This document shows, one piece after another, positions 22,550 to 34,474 of a stretch of DNA of 64,000 nucleotides. A program made the translations under genes and the position numbers. How positions within the stretch are numbered: position 1 is the stretch's first letter; every line of letters starts with the position of its first letter. Under the pieces are notes generated by a model that saw only the letters and a list, made by a program, of their open reading frames with translations, did not search any database and was not told the DNA's origin. This DNA is from Helichrysum umbraculigerum (Eukaryota; Streptophyta; Magnoliopsida; Asterales; Asteraceae). The stretch is from NCBI GenBank assembly GCA_949592205.1, contig CATIUR010000001.1, positions 71,653,559 through 71,717,558 of the forward strand, read 5' to 3'.

Positions 22550-24375
22550 TGTGACACCCGACAATTTAGGTTAACTTTTAAACTTAACCGAAACCCTAAT
22601 TACGTGTATTTAGATGTGATTTAGGCTAAATACTTGTAATTACTTGTAACCATTTGTATATTATTGTGAATATACACCTACGTAATTGTTTTATATTACG
22701 CTTACGTAATTAGTTGTAATTATTCGAAACAACCGGACGTAGTCCCACAAACTATACGACGTTGGTGAAAACATTTATATAAATAACTTAAATCTATTTC
22801 AGAAGTTATTTATCATATATTATTATTTGGAAATAATAATACACGAAAAACCTAGACGTTTTGTTAAAAACGTCTCAAACGCAACGAAAACGCGCGAATT
22901 TAATTCGACAACCAAACGAACGTCAATAATTATTTTGAAAACTTAAACTAAAGTATTTTAATAATACTTCAATGGAAAATTATTCTAAATATATCGTTAA
23001 TTCAAACAACACAAATTAAACCTACGCGATTTAACCGAATAACGAAAAAATGGGTAAACGAAAGAAAAACGTAACAAATTAAATTGGGAACAAGAAAATG
23101 ACTAAAATACCCTTGAATGGGCCCCATTTGACCAGCCCCATCCCCCCCCCCCCATGTGCACCCACATGCCACCTTCATCTAACCCCATTCACCTTTCATG
23201 CAAAGGAATCAATCCATCATTTCATTAAACACTTACACTCCAAAATCCTCTCTACCTTCTCTCTATCTTTCTTTCTCTCACTAGAACCTGAGATTTTACT
23301 CCACCACAAACAACCATAAGCCACCACAACCACCACCATAAACCACCATCAACCACCAATTAATTTCTTTACTTTTGGTAATAATAATTAGCTCAAGAGC
23401 ACAAGCACCATCATCTCTATCCAAATCTTTGTAAGGAAACTCATCTCTAATCTTCTATATGTTATTTACATGTTATATAGTTCATCTAACTTAAATATGT
23501 CCAAATATCATGTTAAAAATCGTTTTTATGAAGTATACATGAACATGCAATAATCTGTCTCAAAAACTCAGTTTACAAGAAAAATCATATCTCGAGTTCT
23601 AGGAGGATTTAGACAACGAATTGTTTTTTAAAAGTTGCGTATTGAAAAGATATACAACTTTTGTGTTTTACACCTTTTCCAGAAACGTACGCATTTTTAG
23701 CTACGAGCCAATATTTGAGTCTGGTATGACCATTGTCGAAAACCGAGTACGGTTCTTACGCGGAATTATTTAAATATCTAGATGGACCCGATAATTACCG
23801 GAAAAATTATGTTATGAACTATATTAGTAGATGATCAGTTGGTAAAAATCTCAGACCTTGATTTGGACCTGAAGTTGTAGAAATCTAGTGGCGAACTAAA
23901 CCGACAAAAGTCGAAACTATAAAAATTTGAAGTTTTAAGTTGCGTAATAAAAACCGACACTTCGAAATAACCCCGACACGAACCGACAAATTATTTGGAC
24001 TCTATTAACTGAAATATGGGTTGGGTAAAAGTTTCGGGTCAAACCGAGTAGGTTTGACCAAGTCAACAAAAACGGGGCTCGATTTCTAAAAACCGACAAA
24101 CTTACTATTTTTGGAAAGTGGTAACAAAAATGGGTTTGGGTGATTAAATAAATGACTTTGACCAGCTTTGACTCAGTTTGACCAACTTTGACCAGTTTGA
24201 CCAGGGTTGACCAGCTTTGACTAGTTTGACCAGGGTTGACTAGTTTGACCAGGTTTGACCCAGTTTGACCAACTTTGACCAGTTTGACCAGAGTTGACCA
24301 GGTTTGACCAACTTTGACCAGGTTGACCAACTTTGACCAGCTTTAACTAGTTTGACCAGCTTTGACCAACGAGTT
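22550..24375 (+). mobile_element. Element A, second LTR, truncated at its right side
   Basis: Aligned with the 5' LTR from its first base to the CCAACGAGTT at about 19,235, where similarity stops abruptly and element B sequence begins. The last third of the LTR is missing. The nested MITE of the 5' LTR is absent here. Confidence 0.85.
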
Positions 24376-25577
24376 TTTTGGTTTGTTTGTGCCTAGCCAT
24401 GCGATGCCCCTTTTAGATTATCATTTTAGACCTAAGAAATTCCTTTCTTATTTACTCTTAATTTCCAAAATACCCTACTCATATATGAAAATGCTCCTTC
24501 TTAAGACATTTTGACTCAAAAAAATTTGAAAATTTTTAGCAAAAGTGAGTTTTTTTTTAAAATTAAGCCAACTGAATGAGTGACATATCCACTGTCGAAG
24601 TTAAGCTTATGATTTTGAGGAACATATTCTGAGTTTGCTTTTGGAAACAAGAATCAAACAAGCAAACCTAAGGTATTCTATACCGCTATCCCACACTTAG
24701 AGGAACATTGTCCCTAATGTTCTCTTGAGTTGGGATTTGATAAAAATCCCACACTTAGAGTTTGAACATATCAGAAAATGTTACTCAAGTGTTTGTTTTG
24801 GGCTGGAATCCCACACTTAGTGATAAGCTGGGGATATGGCATAGACTACTTTAATGAGAATTTAAAGCTAACAATCATATTAAAAACGAGAGTGAGAACG
24901 AGAGAACTCCCCTATCGAAGCGAAGGCGGAAGGATGGAATTCTGGAAGATGCGCTGAAGAGGAGAGCTTGACAGGAACTCTTCTTTAGCGGTGGTTCCAA
25001 GAAGATCCTTCGGCTTTAGCGTGCGCAACTTACCAATAACAACTCAGTCCTCCATCTTTACACTTCTTTCACTCTCTTGTGAAGATATCTCGTAAGTGTG
25101 AACACGTTGGGTATATTTTTACCGACTTCTTATTATAGCTTTTTACCGAAAGTGCCTAAATCCAGAATGTGAAAAGATGTTTTCTAATTCAAAACGAGTT
25201 TTAAGTCATGTGTTTTTAAACGAGTTCGAGCATAATGCGTGAAAGTAGCACGCAAGTACCTTAAATGCTCAAAACACATGTCTTGTTTAAAATTTAATTC
25301 CTATTTTCCTGGATTAGGTGGTAAAAGCTCAAGTGGTGTTTTGAAAGCATTTTGATACCCAAGTGTGAAAGATAGTCAGAGATATATCACTTCTTGGAAT
25401 TTAAAAACTAATATTATTAATACTAATACTAAGGATACTTATTGCACGGGTTGCCTCCCGAGAAGCGCTTCTATTTAGAGTCGAGGGCTCGACTTTTCCT
25501 CTTGGATCAGCCAGAAGAGGATCTCCCAGGACTTGGAATGCGGAATGGAAGTGTCCGGGGGTTTGGTGGGTAAAATC
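24376..25577 (-). mobile_element. Element B (Athila type), 3' non-coding interior, left end lost
   Basis: Non-coding DNA with repeated ATCCCACACTTAGAG motifs (about 24,690-24,830) and, near 25,445, TTGCCTCCCGAGAAGCGCTT, as seen around the coding end of Athila elements. The 3' LTR that should lie at the left is absent; the boundary with A's LTR is a deletion junction. Confidence 0.65.
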
Positions 25578-27251
25578 TTATAAAATGTCGTGTGACGACT
25601 TCTGTGATGTTCGGGATTCTTGCCACATGAAGAGGATAGGTATGGAAATGCTCCTCAGCAGATCCATTATAGTATCTTGGACTGCCTTGGAGATTGGTCC
25701 ATTAGTGTCCACAAGGGTGGCTCCATCGTGCTCAAGCGTCTCACGCACCGGTCGATCTGTCCGTAGGGTGTCCATAAATCCGAAGAAGCGTAGGTGGATG
25801 TCCTCATGAGTGGCATTGCTGTTGTCCTGCCCTAGCTCTTCAATGGATCTGAATATGCCTTGGATCAGCTGTTTCTGATGGTCGGTATACGTGAGCTCTG
25901 GTTTCAGGAAGATGTTCATCATCCTGTTGTAAACCTCACGTAACCCATTGTGGAATAGCTGTCTGGGCTGCCCCCATAGGATAGAACCGAAAATGTCTTT
26001 AAGTCGTTCAGAGATGAAATATGCAACGTTAACCGTCAAACCTTCTGGAACAGAAGAAGGGATGGCACGTGCTCTCTCGTCTGAACTGACGTGTTCTAAC
26101 TTTTCAACAATTATCTGGGCGTGATGCTCGATAGTGCAGCTGATGAAAAACCTGTGTGTTGAGGACTCGTCAATGTGATCATTATCGGCCAAAAAATCTA
26201 GAAGTCCCTTGAGATCCGCCATTAGCTGAACATCTACTTCGTTTTCAGGGTTCCCGGTAGCATAATCCATGTTGTGTCTGTAATTTTGGAGAAACTCCAT
26301 CTGTTTGTGCGAATATGGAAATGCGGACCTGATAAATGTTTGATACACCCGGCCATATGTGGTCTTCTGTGTTTCATAGAATTCCTCTTCATCGGGGAAA
26401 GGCTCATCATTGTCTGATGATTCTTCTGCGAGGTCGTTGGCGAAGGCGTTGATGCGACTAACTAGATGTTGCGGACTCATGTAGGAGTTGGCTCGATAAA
26501 CCTCATATTCAGTCTCAATGTCCTCAATAATATCCCTTTGACGTTGCGTGTATTCAATAGTAGAATCTCGTATAATCGCAATCAGAGTTCGGAAATCCTC
26601 CCCGTGTTCTTCAATAGCACTAAGCATTTCTTCTGGTTCAGACACGATCGGGATTTCGGTATTTCCTATAGTAGGAGGAGGGATAATGACTGGAGGGGGA
26701 ATGATTGGAGTGAGATGAAGGCGAATGGAGCGGGTATCGATAGGAACATCAATGAAAACGACATCGTCTTCGTCACTCTAGGTTGCTGAAGTGTCTAGAA
26801 ACTCAACAGCGTCAGTGAGTGGTTGAGACTCGTCGGTGATCTGTGATACCGGCTGGGAAGAGTCCATCTCGATATCCCTCTCGTCCTGGAAATCAGAATC
26901 ATTGCTTGATCCAGATGTACCTCCAAGCTCAAAATGTGATCGAGGCTCGGATGAGTCAAGGGGTGGAATCCCTCGAGGAGGTATATGTGGCTTAAGTAGA
27001 GACTTATCATCCAGGGAGTGGTCAATCGAAGGTTCCTCTGAGTTGCTCTCCGGCAGAGGGATGAAGTTCAAAGCATAGTCTATCTGCATGATTTCTGCTG
27101 TCGGAGGGTGTGTCTCAGGAATGTGTGGCGGTATAGCTTCCTCTGGCTCTTCCTCATCTTCTTCTTCTATCTCCTCTTCTTCTTCCTCAATCTCCTCTTC
27201 TATCTCTTCTTCCTCAGTGTCGGAAGTAATCGTGATGGGCTCGTCAGACAT
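25578..27251 (-). pseudogene. Element B extra reading frame in place of pol (acidic plus helical-repeat protein)
   Basis: One frame of about 557 codons from the ATG at 27251, interrupted by a single TAG at 26778-26780. N-terminus MSDEPITITSDTEEEE, then a long Glu-rich tract and an acidic/Ser region; after the TAG, DEDDVVFIDVP, a Pro/Ile-rich linker and a helical C-terminal part. The C-terminal part has repeated motifs EYTQRQ, PYSHKQ and TYTDHQ, each followed by an amphipathic helix, suggesting an internally duplicated domain. It begins 12 nt after the gag-protease stop, in the same frame. No reverse transcriptase, RNase H or integrase motif is present. I do not recognise the family; it is not an obvious env-like protein because I see no signal peptide or membrane anchor. 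Confidence 0.65.
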
Positions 27252-27263
27252 AGGGGTGTCTGG

Positions 27264-29399
27264 TTAAGAATCATCATCCGTGGTAACTCTTCCTGTCAAA
27301 ATCGCACATATCTCCGCATGCTCTGTGATAGACTGATCAGCTTGATCGATCTTGAAGGTGATAGTCTCTCTATGAGATCTAAGACTGATAGTCTGAGAGT
27401 AAACATCTATGATAGTGCGTGCGGTGTTCAAGAATGGTCTACCTAAGATGATAGGGATATGGACATCCTCCTGAATGTCCATTACTACAAAGTCTGTGGG
27501 AAATAGGAACTTATCAACTTGAACCATGATGTTCTCAGCTATTCCCTTAGGGTGTCTAATGGATTGGTCAGCAAGCTGGACACTCATTTTGGTCGGTTTA
27601 AGGGGTCCTAATTCCAATCTAGTGTAAAGCGAATAGGGCATCAGGTTGATACTGGCTCCTAGGTCGGCTAGAGAGTGTATCATGCCCGAGTGATAGATCG
27701 AACAGGGAAGGGTGAAGCGTCCAGTATCTCCTAATTTCTCAGGGATAGAGTTCTTTATAAGAGCTGAACATTCCGCGTTCAGTGGGACATTGGGTACTTC
27801 GGGTACCTTATCCTTGGTCGACAAGAGTTTCAGGATGTATTTTGAACTGGAAGGGGTTCGGGACACGGTGTCCAAGAACTTTCCATTGAGACGGAAATCG
27901 TTAACCTTATAGGCTTTCTTAAGACGGCCGGGAAACTGGATGCGTACTTCCCTTTGTGGTGTAGGGACAGACGGGGACTCAACTGTCGGCGGGACAGGAG
28001 TATCTTCCTTCACCGGAGAAGGAGTGGGATGTTGGCTCGGTGCCACCTTCTTGTCTGTAGTACTCATCTGTTTGGCCTCTTCTATGTGTGGGTTCTGTAC
28101 CGTGTTACTAGGGTGATTACCCTGGGGCCTAGAGTCAAGACGTTGGGCTAGCTGTCCTATCTGGGTCTTAAGATTTTTGAGAACGGCCAGTTGGTTCCTA
28201 ATGAATAGGTCGGTTTGGTCCTGCCTAGCGCTAGTCTTTTGGTTAATTTGGTGCTGGCCTTGGATGAACTTAGTGAGGGTATCATCCGTACTAGTAATGG
28301 GCACTATGGTATTAGAGGGTTCGGTCGATTGAGCTGCGTCGGGTGCAGTCAATGATAGTGGTTGGTTATAGGTGAGTTGGGGTTGTTGTTGGTAAGACGG
28401 GTACCTAGGTTGGTAGTTGGGCTGAAAGGGTGGTTGGTTCCAAGGTGGGTATTGGGTTCCTCTAGTCCTAGGCGGAGAGGTTCGAGCGAAGCCAGGTGGA
28501 TTTTGTTGGCGAGCTGGAAATTGAGCATAGTAAACCGTTCCATCAGCAGGATCCTCGTACTCAACCCGATAACTTTCTGTTGGGAGGTTGGCACAGTTCT
28601 GGCATGCATGAACTTGATGGGCGTGCTGGGATGGTTTCTTCATTTCGCCGATCTGCTTCGTTAGGTGCTCGATCTTCTCTGTCAGTGACTTAATAGCTTC
28701 GGTTTGGAATGGATTGGGTGCAGCAATCGGTGCTGATGATGAGGAATGCTCACCAGAGTTCCAGTCGTGTTGGTGCGTCGTCATATTCTCAATCAAGTTC
28801 CAAGCTTCCTCATCGGTGAGTTGCATGAAGTTGCCCTGAGCAGCAGCGTCAAGGGTAGTGCGATGGTTTGGAGCGAGACCGTTGTAAAACGTGCACAGCT
28901 GGCTGGTTTTCTCTATAAGGTGGTTAGGGCATTTGTTCAACAGACTCTTGTATCTCTCCCATGCTGTGTAGATAGACTCATCATGAGCTTGGTGGAAGTT
29001 CATAATGTCATTCTTGTATTTGGTTTGCTTAGCCGGAGGAAAGTACTTAGTAAGGAATTTTGTAGCCATATCCATCCAGGAGGTGATAGAGCCGGTCTCT
29101 AATCCCTCAAACCAAGTCAAAGCGTGGTGAGTAAGCGAATAGGGAAATATGTATAGACGGACTATATCCTAATCAACCCCGTTCTGCTTGTACGAGTTGG
29201 TAGTCTGGATGAATCGGTTGATGTGGGCGTTAGGATCGTCATGGGGTAAACCATGGAATTGGCAGAATTCCTTGATAAGCTGAACGATATGATGTTTAAG
29301 CTCGAAGGACGCGCCGTCGATGACCGGATAGCTGATGGGTCCACCTCGACCTTCAATTGATGGTTTAGTGATGTCGGCAAGCGTGACACGTGCAGCCAT
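27264..29399 (-). pseudogene. Element B gag-protease (Athila clade), one internal stop
   Basis: A 712-codon frame with one in-frame TAG at 29169-29171. The N-terminal half is an Athila-type gag (FHGLPHDDPNAHINRF; LTWFEGLETGSITSW; FLTKYFPP). A Cys-pair (CQNC) is all that remains of a zinc knuckle. A Pro/Gln-rich linker follows, then an aspartic protease (HSLADLGASINLMPYSLY with the DLGA catalytic motif, and IPIILGRPFLNTAR). The frame ends right after the protease where reverse transcriptase would normally continue. The element therefore could supply at most capsid and protease and needs pol in trans. Confidence 0.85.
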
Positions 29400-29650
29400 C
29401 GGTTGTCGGTTGCGGATGCGTTTCTCCTTGCGGATCGTTCAGATGATCGTCTCAGGATCGGGTACGAAAGTGAGAGATTCGAATCCGGATGATCGGGTCA
29501 AATATCGTTGTGTGTTGTGGGAAGGAATTTTCGAATGGAACAAGGAAAAAGGAAAAAACTAAACTAAACTACGGGATAATATAAAGAAAAATTCGTCTGG
29601 AACGTCTTCAGATCTTACGGCTGACTCCCCGGCAGCGGCGCCAAAAAGCT
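29400..29650 (-). other. Element B leader with tRNA-Asp primer-binding site
   Basis: On the minus strand TGGCGCCGCTGCCGGGGAG (29643-29625) lies seven bases from the LTR, the aspartate-tRNA primer site characteristic of Athila elements. The rest is a short untranslated leader before gag. Confidence 0.8.
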
Positions 29651-30743
29651 TGACGCCAACCGAACGGTCGGTTTTTAGGAATCGCTTCTTGTCGTTGCGA
29701 GCCTCCCGCTTGGCTGGGTCAGTGGGTTTTAAAATTTGTATTTGCGGGGCCTAAGTATACCTAGTTACTATTAGTGTATAGCAGCAAGGATGACCTAGGG
29801 TCGTTCTCTGAGTCAGTGTATTGTGGATCGGGGATGAAACAGGCGTACTTATCGATCTAGTAGGTTTTAAAAGATTTGATTGGTGGTTTGTTTTTGGTTT
29901 TTATACTTAGGCAGAAAATTTAAATTAAAGCAGATAAAATAAATGTAGATAGCAGATAATCTAGAGAGGGTGTTTGCTATGATTTCGGTAGCCTTATTGA
30001 TTGGAATGATGTATGATGTATGAAAACGTGTTCTAAAGGTTTGTATTTTATTTATTTCAGGTATCTGTGGAGTAAGCACTAGCCCCCTACTGATAGAGTT
30101 CTCGATCAGTATGTCACTGAGCGACTAGGCTATCCTGATTCTGATCGGAGTAGTTTATCCAGCCCACAATACTAACCGGTGAAGGTATAGTGACCCTTAT
30201 CTGGGATGAAACCCTGGGTGCATGAATAAGGCGACAAACCAACTCGATGTCCGACCTTTCTTAACCCCACAATAATATCTAATCTAAATAAAACATTTAA
30301 GACCAAGTTTATAGAGTGTGCTTGATTACTTTCTATCGATGGTTTAGTGAGTCTGGGTGTTGAGTCATGACTCATGATTCACATAGACCGATAACAACGA
30401 CTCTTTCCGTGATTACTACACTGTACTCCACCGGAGGTGTTTCCATTGATGAACCAAGGACCTAGTCGGTACCAGCTCTGCTGAGCACAAAGTCGCCGTT
30501 ATTCCACAAGGCTTAGTAACTGCGGCTTTTCCTCGGCTTCCACATGTTAACTACACCGGAGGTGTTGTCGACGCTATACCGAGTAATCAGCCGACTTACG
30601 GTACCTTACATTTCTTCATAAAAGATAACCCAGACTACTTAACTAAGTTTGTATTTAAGCATAATATTATCCATCAATGATATAAACCAGCCCTTACTTT
30701 TAAGTCCCAATAAATCCCTAACTTGTCAACAGTGTAATATTCA

Positions 30744-30950
30744 AGTTCAGTTAGAAAACCATATTTCCACGGGCACAGTGTACTTTGCGTTCAGAGTAGA
30801 AAGCAGTATTTTCACGGCTCCAGTGTACTTGGTGTTCAATTTGAAAACCATATTTCCATAGCCACAGTGTACTTTGCGTTCGAATTAGAAAGCAGTATTT
30901 CCACGATGACGATGTACTTAGCGTTCATTTAGAAAGCGATGTTTACACTA
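30744..30950. repeat. 45-bp tandem repeat in LTR of element B
   Basis: About four and a half units of GAAARCMRTATTTCCACG plus CAGTGTACTTTGCGTTC. Alternating sub-variants suggest a two-unit higher-order period. Confidence 0.8.
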
Positions 30951-31593
30951 TTAACAAATCAGACCATGTTCATGTTTGACACAGATAACTAAGTACCTTT
31001 GATGGGGTTCGCGACGTCCCATCATTAAGGCCGTAATCACGTTTACTGGTTGAAAGGCGATTAGTTTAATAGGTTTAAAATCATAGACAGAAAGTGAATC
31101 AAAGCACTAATTTTCATAGCATCATTCCAACCAATTTACGACTAACTACGTCATAGCAAACACGCAATATCACTACTCGCTAATCATGGCAACCAATCCT
31201 AAATCTAGCATGATAACAGTAATAACAATCATCATAATGAAATAGATAAAGGATAGATATAACCGTAATAAGAGCGTAGCTGAATACAACTTGAACGTTA
31301 CACGAGCAGAACTCCTAGTATGCGCCAAGCGATATTACAATATTGCCCCTCTAACTAGCCGCTAATCTACTACTAATTATAACCTAATCTAGAGAGAGAG
31401 TAGTGAGAGAAAGTGTGTGTGAATGTTGGTGGATTGATTGTGTGTTGGATTGATTAAATGAGGCTTCTATATATATAGATCGCACAACCGTATCCGTAGA
31501 CCGTATCCAAACCATGAAACGCACAACCGTATCGCAAAGGCGAATAAAAACCTGATTTTTATCACCCAAACCCACGATATGGCTGAGTTAGGG

Positions 31594-31768
31594 TGAATAC
31601 AGCTGAACTGGACCGTATACGGCTGTGCATAGGGTGAATACGGCTGAGCTGGCCCGTATACGGCTGGGCACAGGCCGTATACGGTCTGCACAGGCCGTAT
31701 ACGGTCTGTGTCCAGTCGTATACGGTCTGGTTCAGCCGTATACGGTCTGTGTCCAGCCGTATTCGGTC
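31594..31768. repeat. Array of CCGTATACGG palindromes in LTR of element B
   Basis: At least five copies of GCCGTATACGGTCTG or close variants (plus several GTGAATACGGCTG variants) separated by CACAG/TGTCCA spacers. Confidence 0.85.
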
Positions 31769-32124
31769 CTTCGGTTCTTCGTTTCTTCGTTCGGGCGTAA
31801 CTTCTTCATCCGATGTCCGTTTTGAGTGATTCTCGCACTCACGGTTTCGTAATTTCCTAACGAAGAAAATGACATAAGTTAGAGGTCATAATTCCAAGTA
31901 TAGCTTAAATTGTACTTAAATGCGTGAACGGAAGATTTGTTAATCGTTTGTGCTCTATTTTACTCGTTTTTAGGTCTTTTTGGTTGATTCTTGAAACATC
32001 GTCTATATTTTAGCCCTTATGATGAAATGTGATGTTTAAGTTCATATTTAAGTGTTTTCACTAATAATTGGGCTAAAATGATGAGATAATGGCACACAAA
32101 AACATGACTTTTTGTGTGTCATCA

Positions 32125-32536
32125 GTCTCTTAACGGTTATACATATGGGAAATGCATTTCCAGCAATTTATATTGGATTTAATCCAACTAACTGTTTACA
32201 CTCACACGAACTACGAACCACATAGGAATGTTTTTCTACTACGAACAAAATAGGAAAGTTTTCCTACTACGAACCCCATAGGAATGTTTTCCTACTATTA
32301 CGAACTTTGTAGCAAATGTCCTTACTACGACTGACTATCTAGGAATATTTGTCGTACTAATAGTACACGGAGATAATTCTCCAAACGTATACAAATGGAT
32401 GGGTTGCCTCACAACAACGAACTTTCCTTTCGTGGACTTAATTAAACGTCAGAATTACTCACACTTTCACTAAATGCCACACAAACTATGACTACGATCA
32501 AATTTCGGGATGAAATTCTCCTAACATGGGGAGAAT
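32125..32536 (+). mobile_element. Second A-type copy: 3' end of interior
   Basis: Collinear with 22,139-22,549, including the CTACGAAC tandem repeat, the 3' hairpin (here GGGATGAAATT, giving a G-U pair) and the polypurine tract. It starts exactly where the LTR of B ends, so B inserted into the interior of this copy. Confidence 0.85.
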
Positions 32537-32742
32537 GTGACACCCGGCAATTTAGGTTAACTTTTAAACTTAACTGAAACCCTAATTACGTGTATTTAGA
32601 TGTGATTTAGGCTAAATACTTGTAATTACTTGTAACCATTTGTATATTATTGGGAATATACACCTACGTAATTGTTTTATATTACGCTTACGTAATTAGT
32701 TGTAATTACGTAAAACAACCGGACGCAGTCCGACAAACTATA
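32537..32742 (+). mobile_element. Second A-type copy: first 206 bp of its 3' LTR
   Basis: TGTGACACCCGGCAATTTAG onward, matching the start of the first A LTR; it is interrupted by element C at ACAAACTATA|TGTAACACC. It shares CCCGGCAAT, AATTACGT and GCAGTCCG with the first LTR at positions where the middle LTR differs. Confidence 0.85.
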
Positions 32743-33338
32743 TGTAACACCCCCAAATTTAATGATTTGTGGAAGCATACTTGGGTGTTACTAATCAATA
32801 TACAAAGCACAAGATATACAGTAAACGACCTCTAAATGAGACGTCGTAAAACGATTTCATAGAAATATATGTTTGAAAACTTAATGTTTTCGTATACAAA
32901 AATAGTTCCCTAGAGTCCACGCGTATGGCGGGAGATTCTATTACATAATCAACATGTACAAAAGATAATGCTGAGAATCTCCGTTAAATGCAGTTTAGTG
33001 AAATCATGTGACTCTAGCTATGCCTGGAGAAATCCTACTCCGTTTGGGTACCTGAGAATACATGCTAAAAGGGTCAACACGAATGTTGGTGAATCTCACA
33101 GGTTTGTAAGTAATATCAGTTTTGAACACAAGATTTCATAAGTAGTGCCCGCTGGCGTAAATCAAGTATTTGCAAATCCAGTAAATGTAAGTAAGTAAGT
33201 TATACCGTTGCCATGAGGCTCATAATCGAAGCTTAACCCGTAAGTAATAAGTTGCTCCCGTGACATGCTCGTAACTGAGCAAGCATAAGTAACGAAATAA
33301 TAGTCTTCCGTTTATACAGAACGGTTCGTGGTAGCGCT
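32743..33338 (-). mobile_element. Element C, 3' LTR, distal part (split by element D)
   Basis: Begins TGTAACACCCCCAAATTTAA and is repeated at 63,129-63,724. It breaks off at GGTAGCGCT and resumes at 55,720, giving an LTR of about 2,444 bp once D and the duplicated GCGCT are removed. Confidence 0.9.
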
Positions 33339-33784
33339 TGTCACACCCCGCCAAACGGTAAATACAATTACATAGAGTGATTTGCGGAAGCTTAGTGACG
33401 TGGCGGGGGTGCGAGCAGTAAAACAACCAACAGATACATACATACTCAGAGCATATGGTTATCGCAGAACGAAATAGATTAAGATGCCATTAGTTAAAGT
33501 TTTACAAAAGATTACCACTTGAAAAGTAGTAACAGTAATAGTAGTGGTTGAAATCAGTATTTCATAAAATACATAATATCAAAAGTAGATTTCATAGGTA
33601 TGACTGCAGTAGTTGCAGTTATACAGAGGAAATCCAAGTGTCCCAAAAGTAGTGGCATCCTAACAAGTCCAGGGTAGTCCGTCCTGATATGCATGCAGAT
33701 CTTACTTACGCTGCTAATTCCCTGAAAACATAGAGTAAAACGTCAACAAAATTGTTGAGTGAATTCACAAGTTTGTTTGTTATG

Positions 33785-34018
33785 TAGGAAACACAAGTTA
33801 ATCATTTAAGAATAACATTTCCAAATAAAGCGTTGTTTGTCAAGTAGGAAACACAAGTTATTAACAAATAACATTTCCCAAATCAGTTTTAGTTGTAATA
33901 GGAAACACAAGTTATTAATCAAATAACATTTCCTAAATCAGTTATCAGTAGGAAACACAAGTTAACCTAAATAAAGATTAACATTTCCAAATCAGTGTAC
34001 GTAGGAAATCCTTTCCTA
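33785..34018. repeat. Array of GGAAAC..TTTCC dyads in D LTR 1
   Basis: Four units in which AGGAAACACAAGTTA is followed by TAACATTTCC, so each unit can fold (GGAAA/TTTCC and GTTA/TAAC). Repeated in LTR 2 (about 43,307-43,540) and LTR 3 (about 52,830-53,063). Confidence 0.8.
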
Positions 34019-34329
34019 ATCAATAGTTTAGTGGGAATATTTAGACGGTGATCCCTTGAAAGGTGAGCTAAACCTGTCAAGTAAGGTAACCCGATCTAAC
34101 CCTATAACCAAACCACAACCCTAATCTGTTGTTATTTGCCATGCTGGACAATTAAGTATACGCTCCCAAATCCGTAGGAGGGTCGTCACGGCGATAGTAC
34201 TATCCGTATACTCAGTGGCTAGAGTCACCTAGCTAATGGTTATAGTCTGTAGCCATAAGGTCTTTTATGCACTACATCGTTCAGCCTAGATCTGTACCAA
34301 GATTCGTTGCCTAAATTCCCAAAATAGTT

Positions 34330-34474
34330 ATGAAATACATTTCATAAAACATAGTTCAAATAGTTGTGTGAAATACCCTTTCACAAACAGTTCAAGTATG
34401 AAGTACCCCTTCATAAACAGTTTAAGCAAATACGTACCGTATTTAATCAGTCACAACATGAAATCTCATTTCAT
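34330..34474. repeat. Series of small hairpins with differing but self-complementary stems in D LTR 1
   Basis: Consecutive dyads ATGAAATACATTTCAT, TGTGAAATACCCTTTCACA, TATGAAGTACCCCTTCATA, AAATACGTACCGTATTT and ATGAAATCTCATTTCAT, separated by AAACAGTTYAAG-like spacers. Stems change between units on both sides at once. Repeated at 43,852-43,996 and 53,375-53,519. Confidence 0.85.

Larger units (their letters stand above)
29651..32124 (-). mobile_element. Element B, 5' LTR (2,474 bp)
   Basis: On the minus strand begins TGATGACACACAAAAAGTCA at 32124 and ends GGTTGGCGTCA at 29651, just before the primer-binding site. The bases to its right belong to a second A copy. No second LTR of this family remains in the window. 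Confidence 0.8.

Noticed and set aside
23935..24330. 131-codon minus-strand frame (WSTLVKLVKVGQT-like repeats)
   Set aside because: It is the antisense reading of the TTGACC array in the A LTR.
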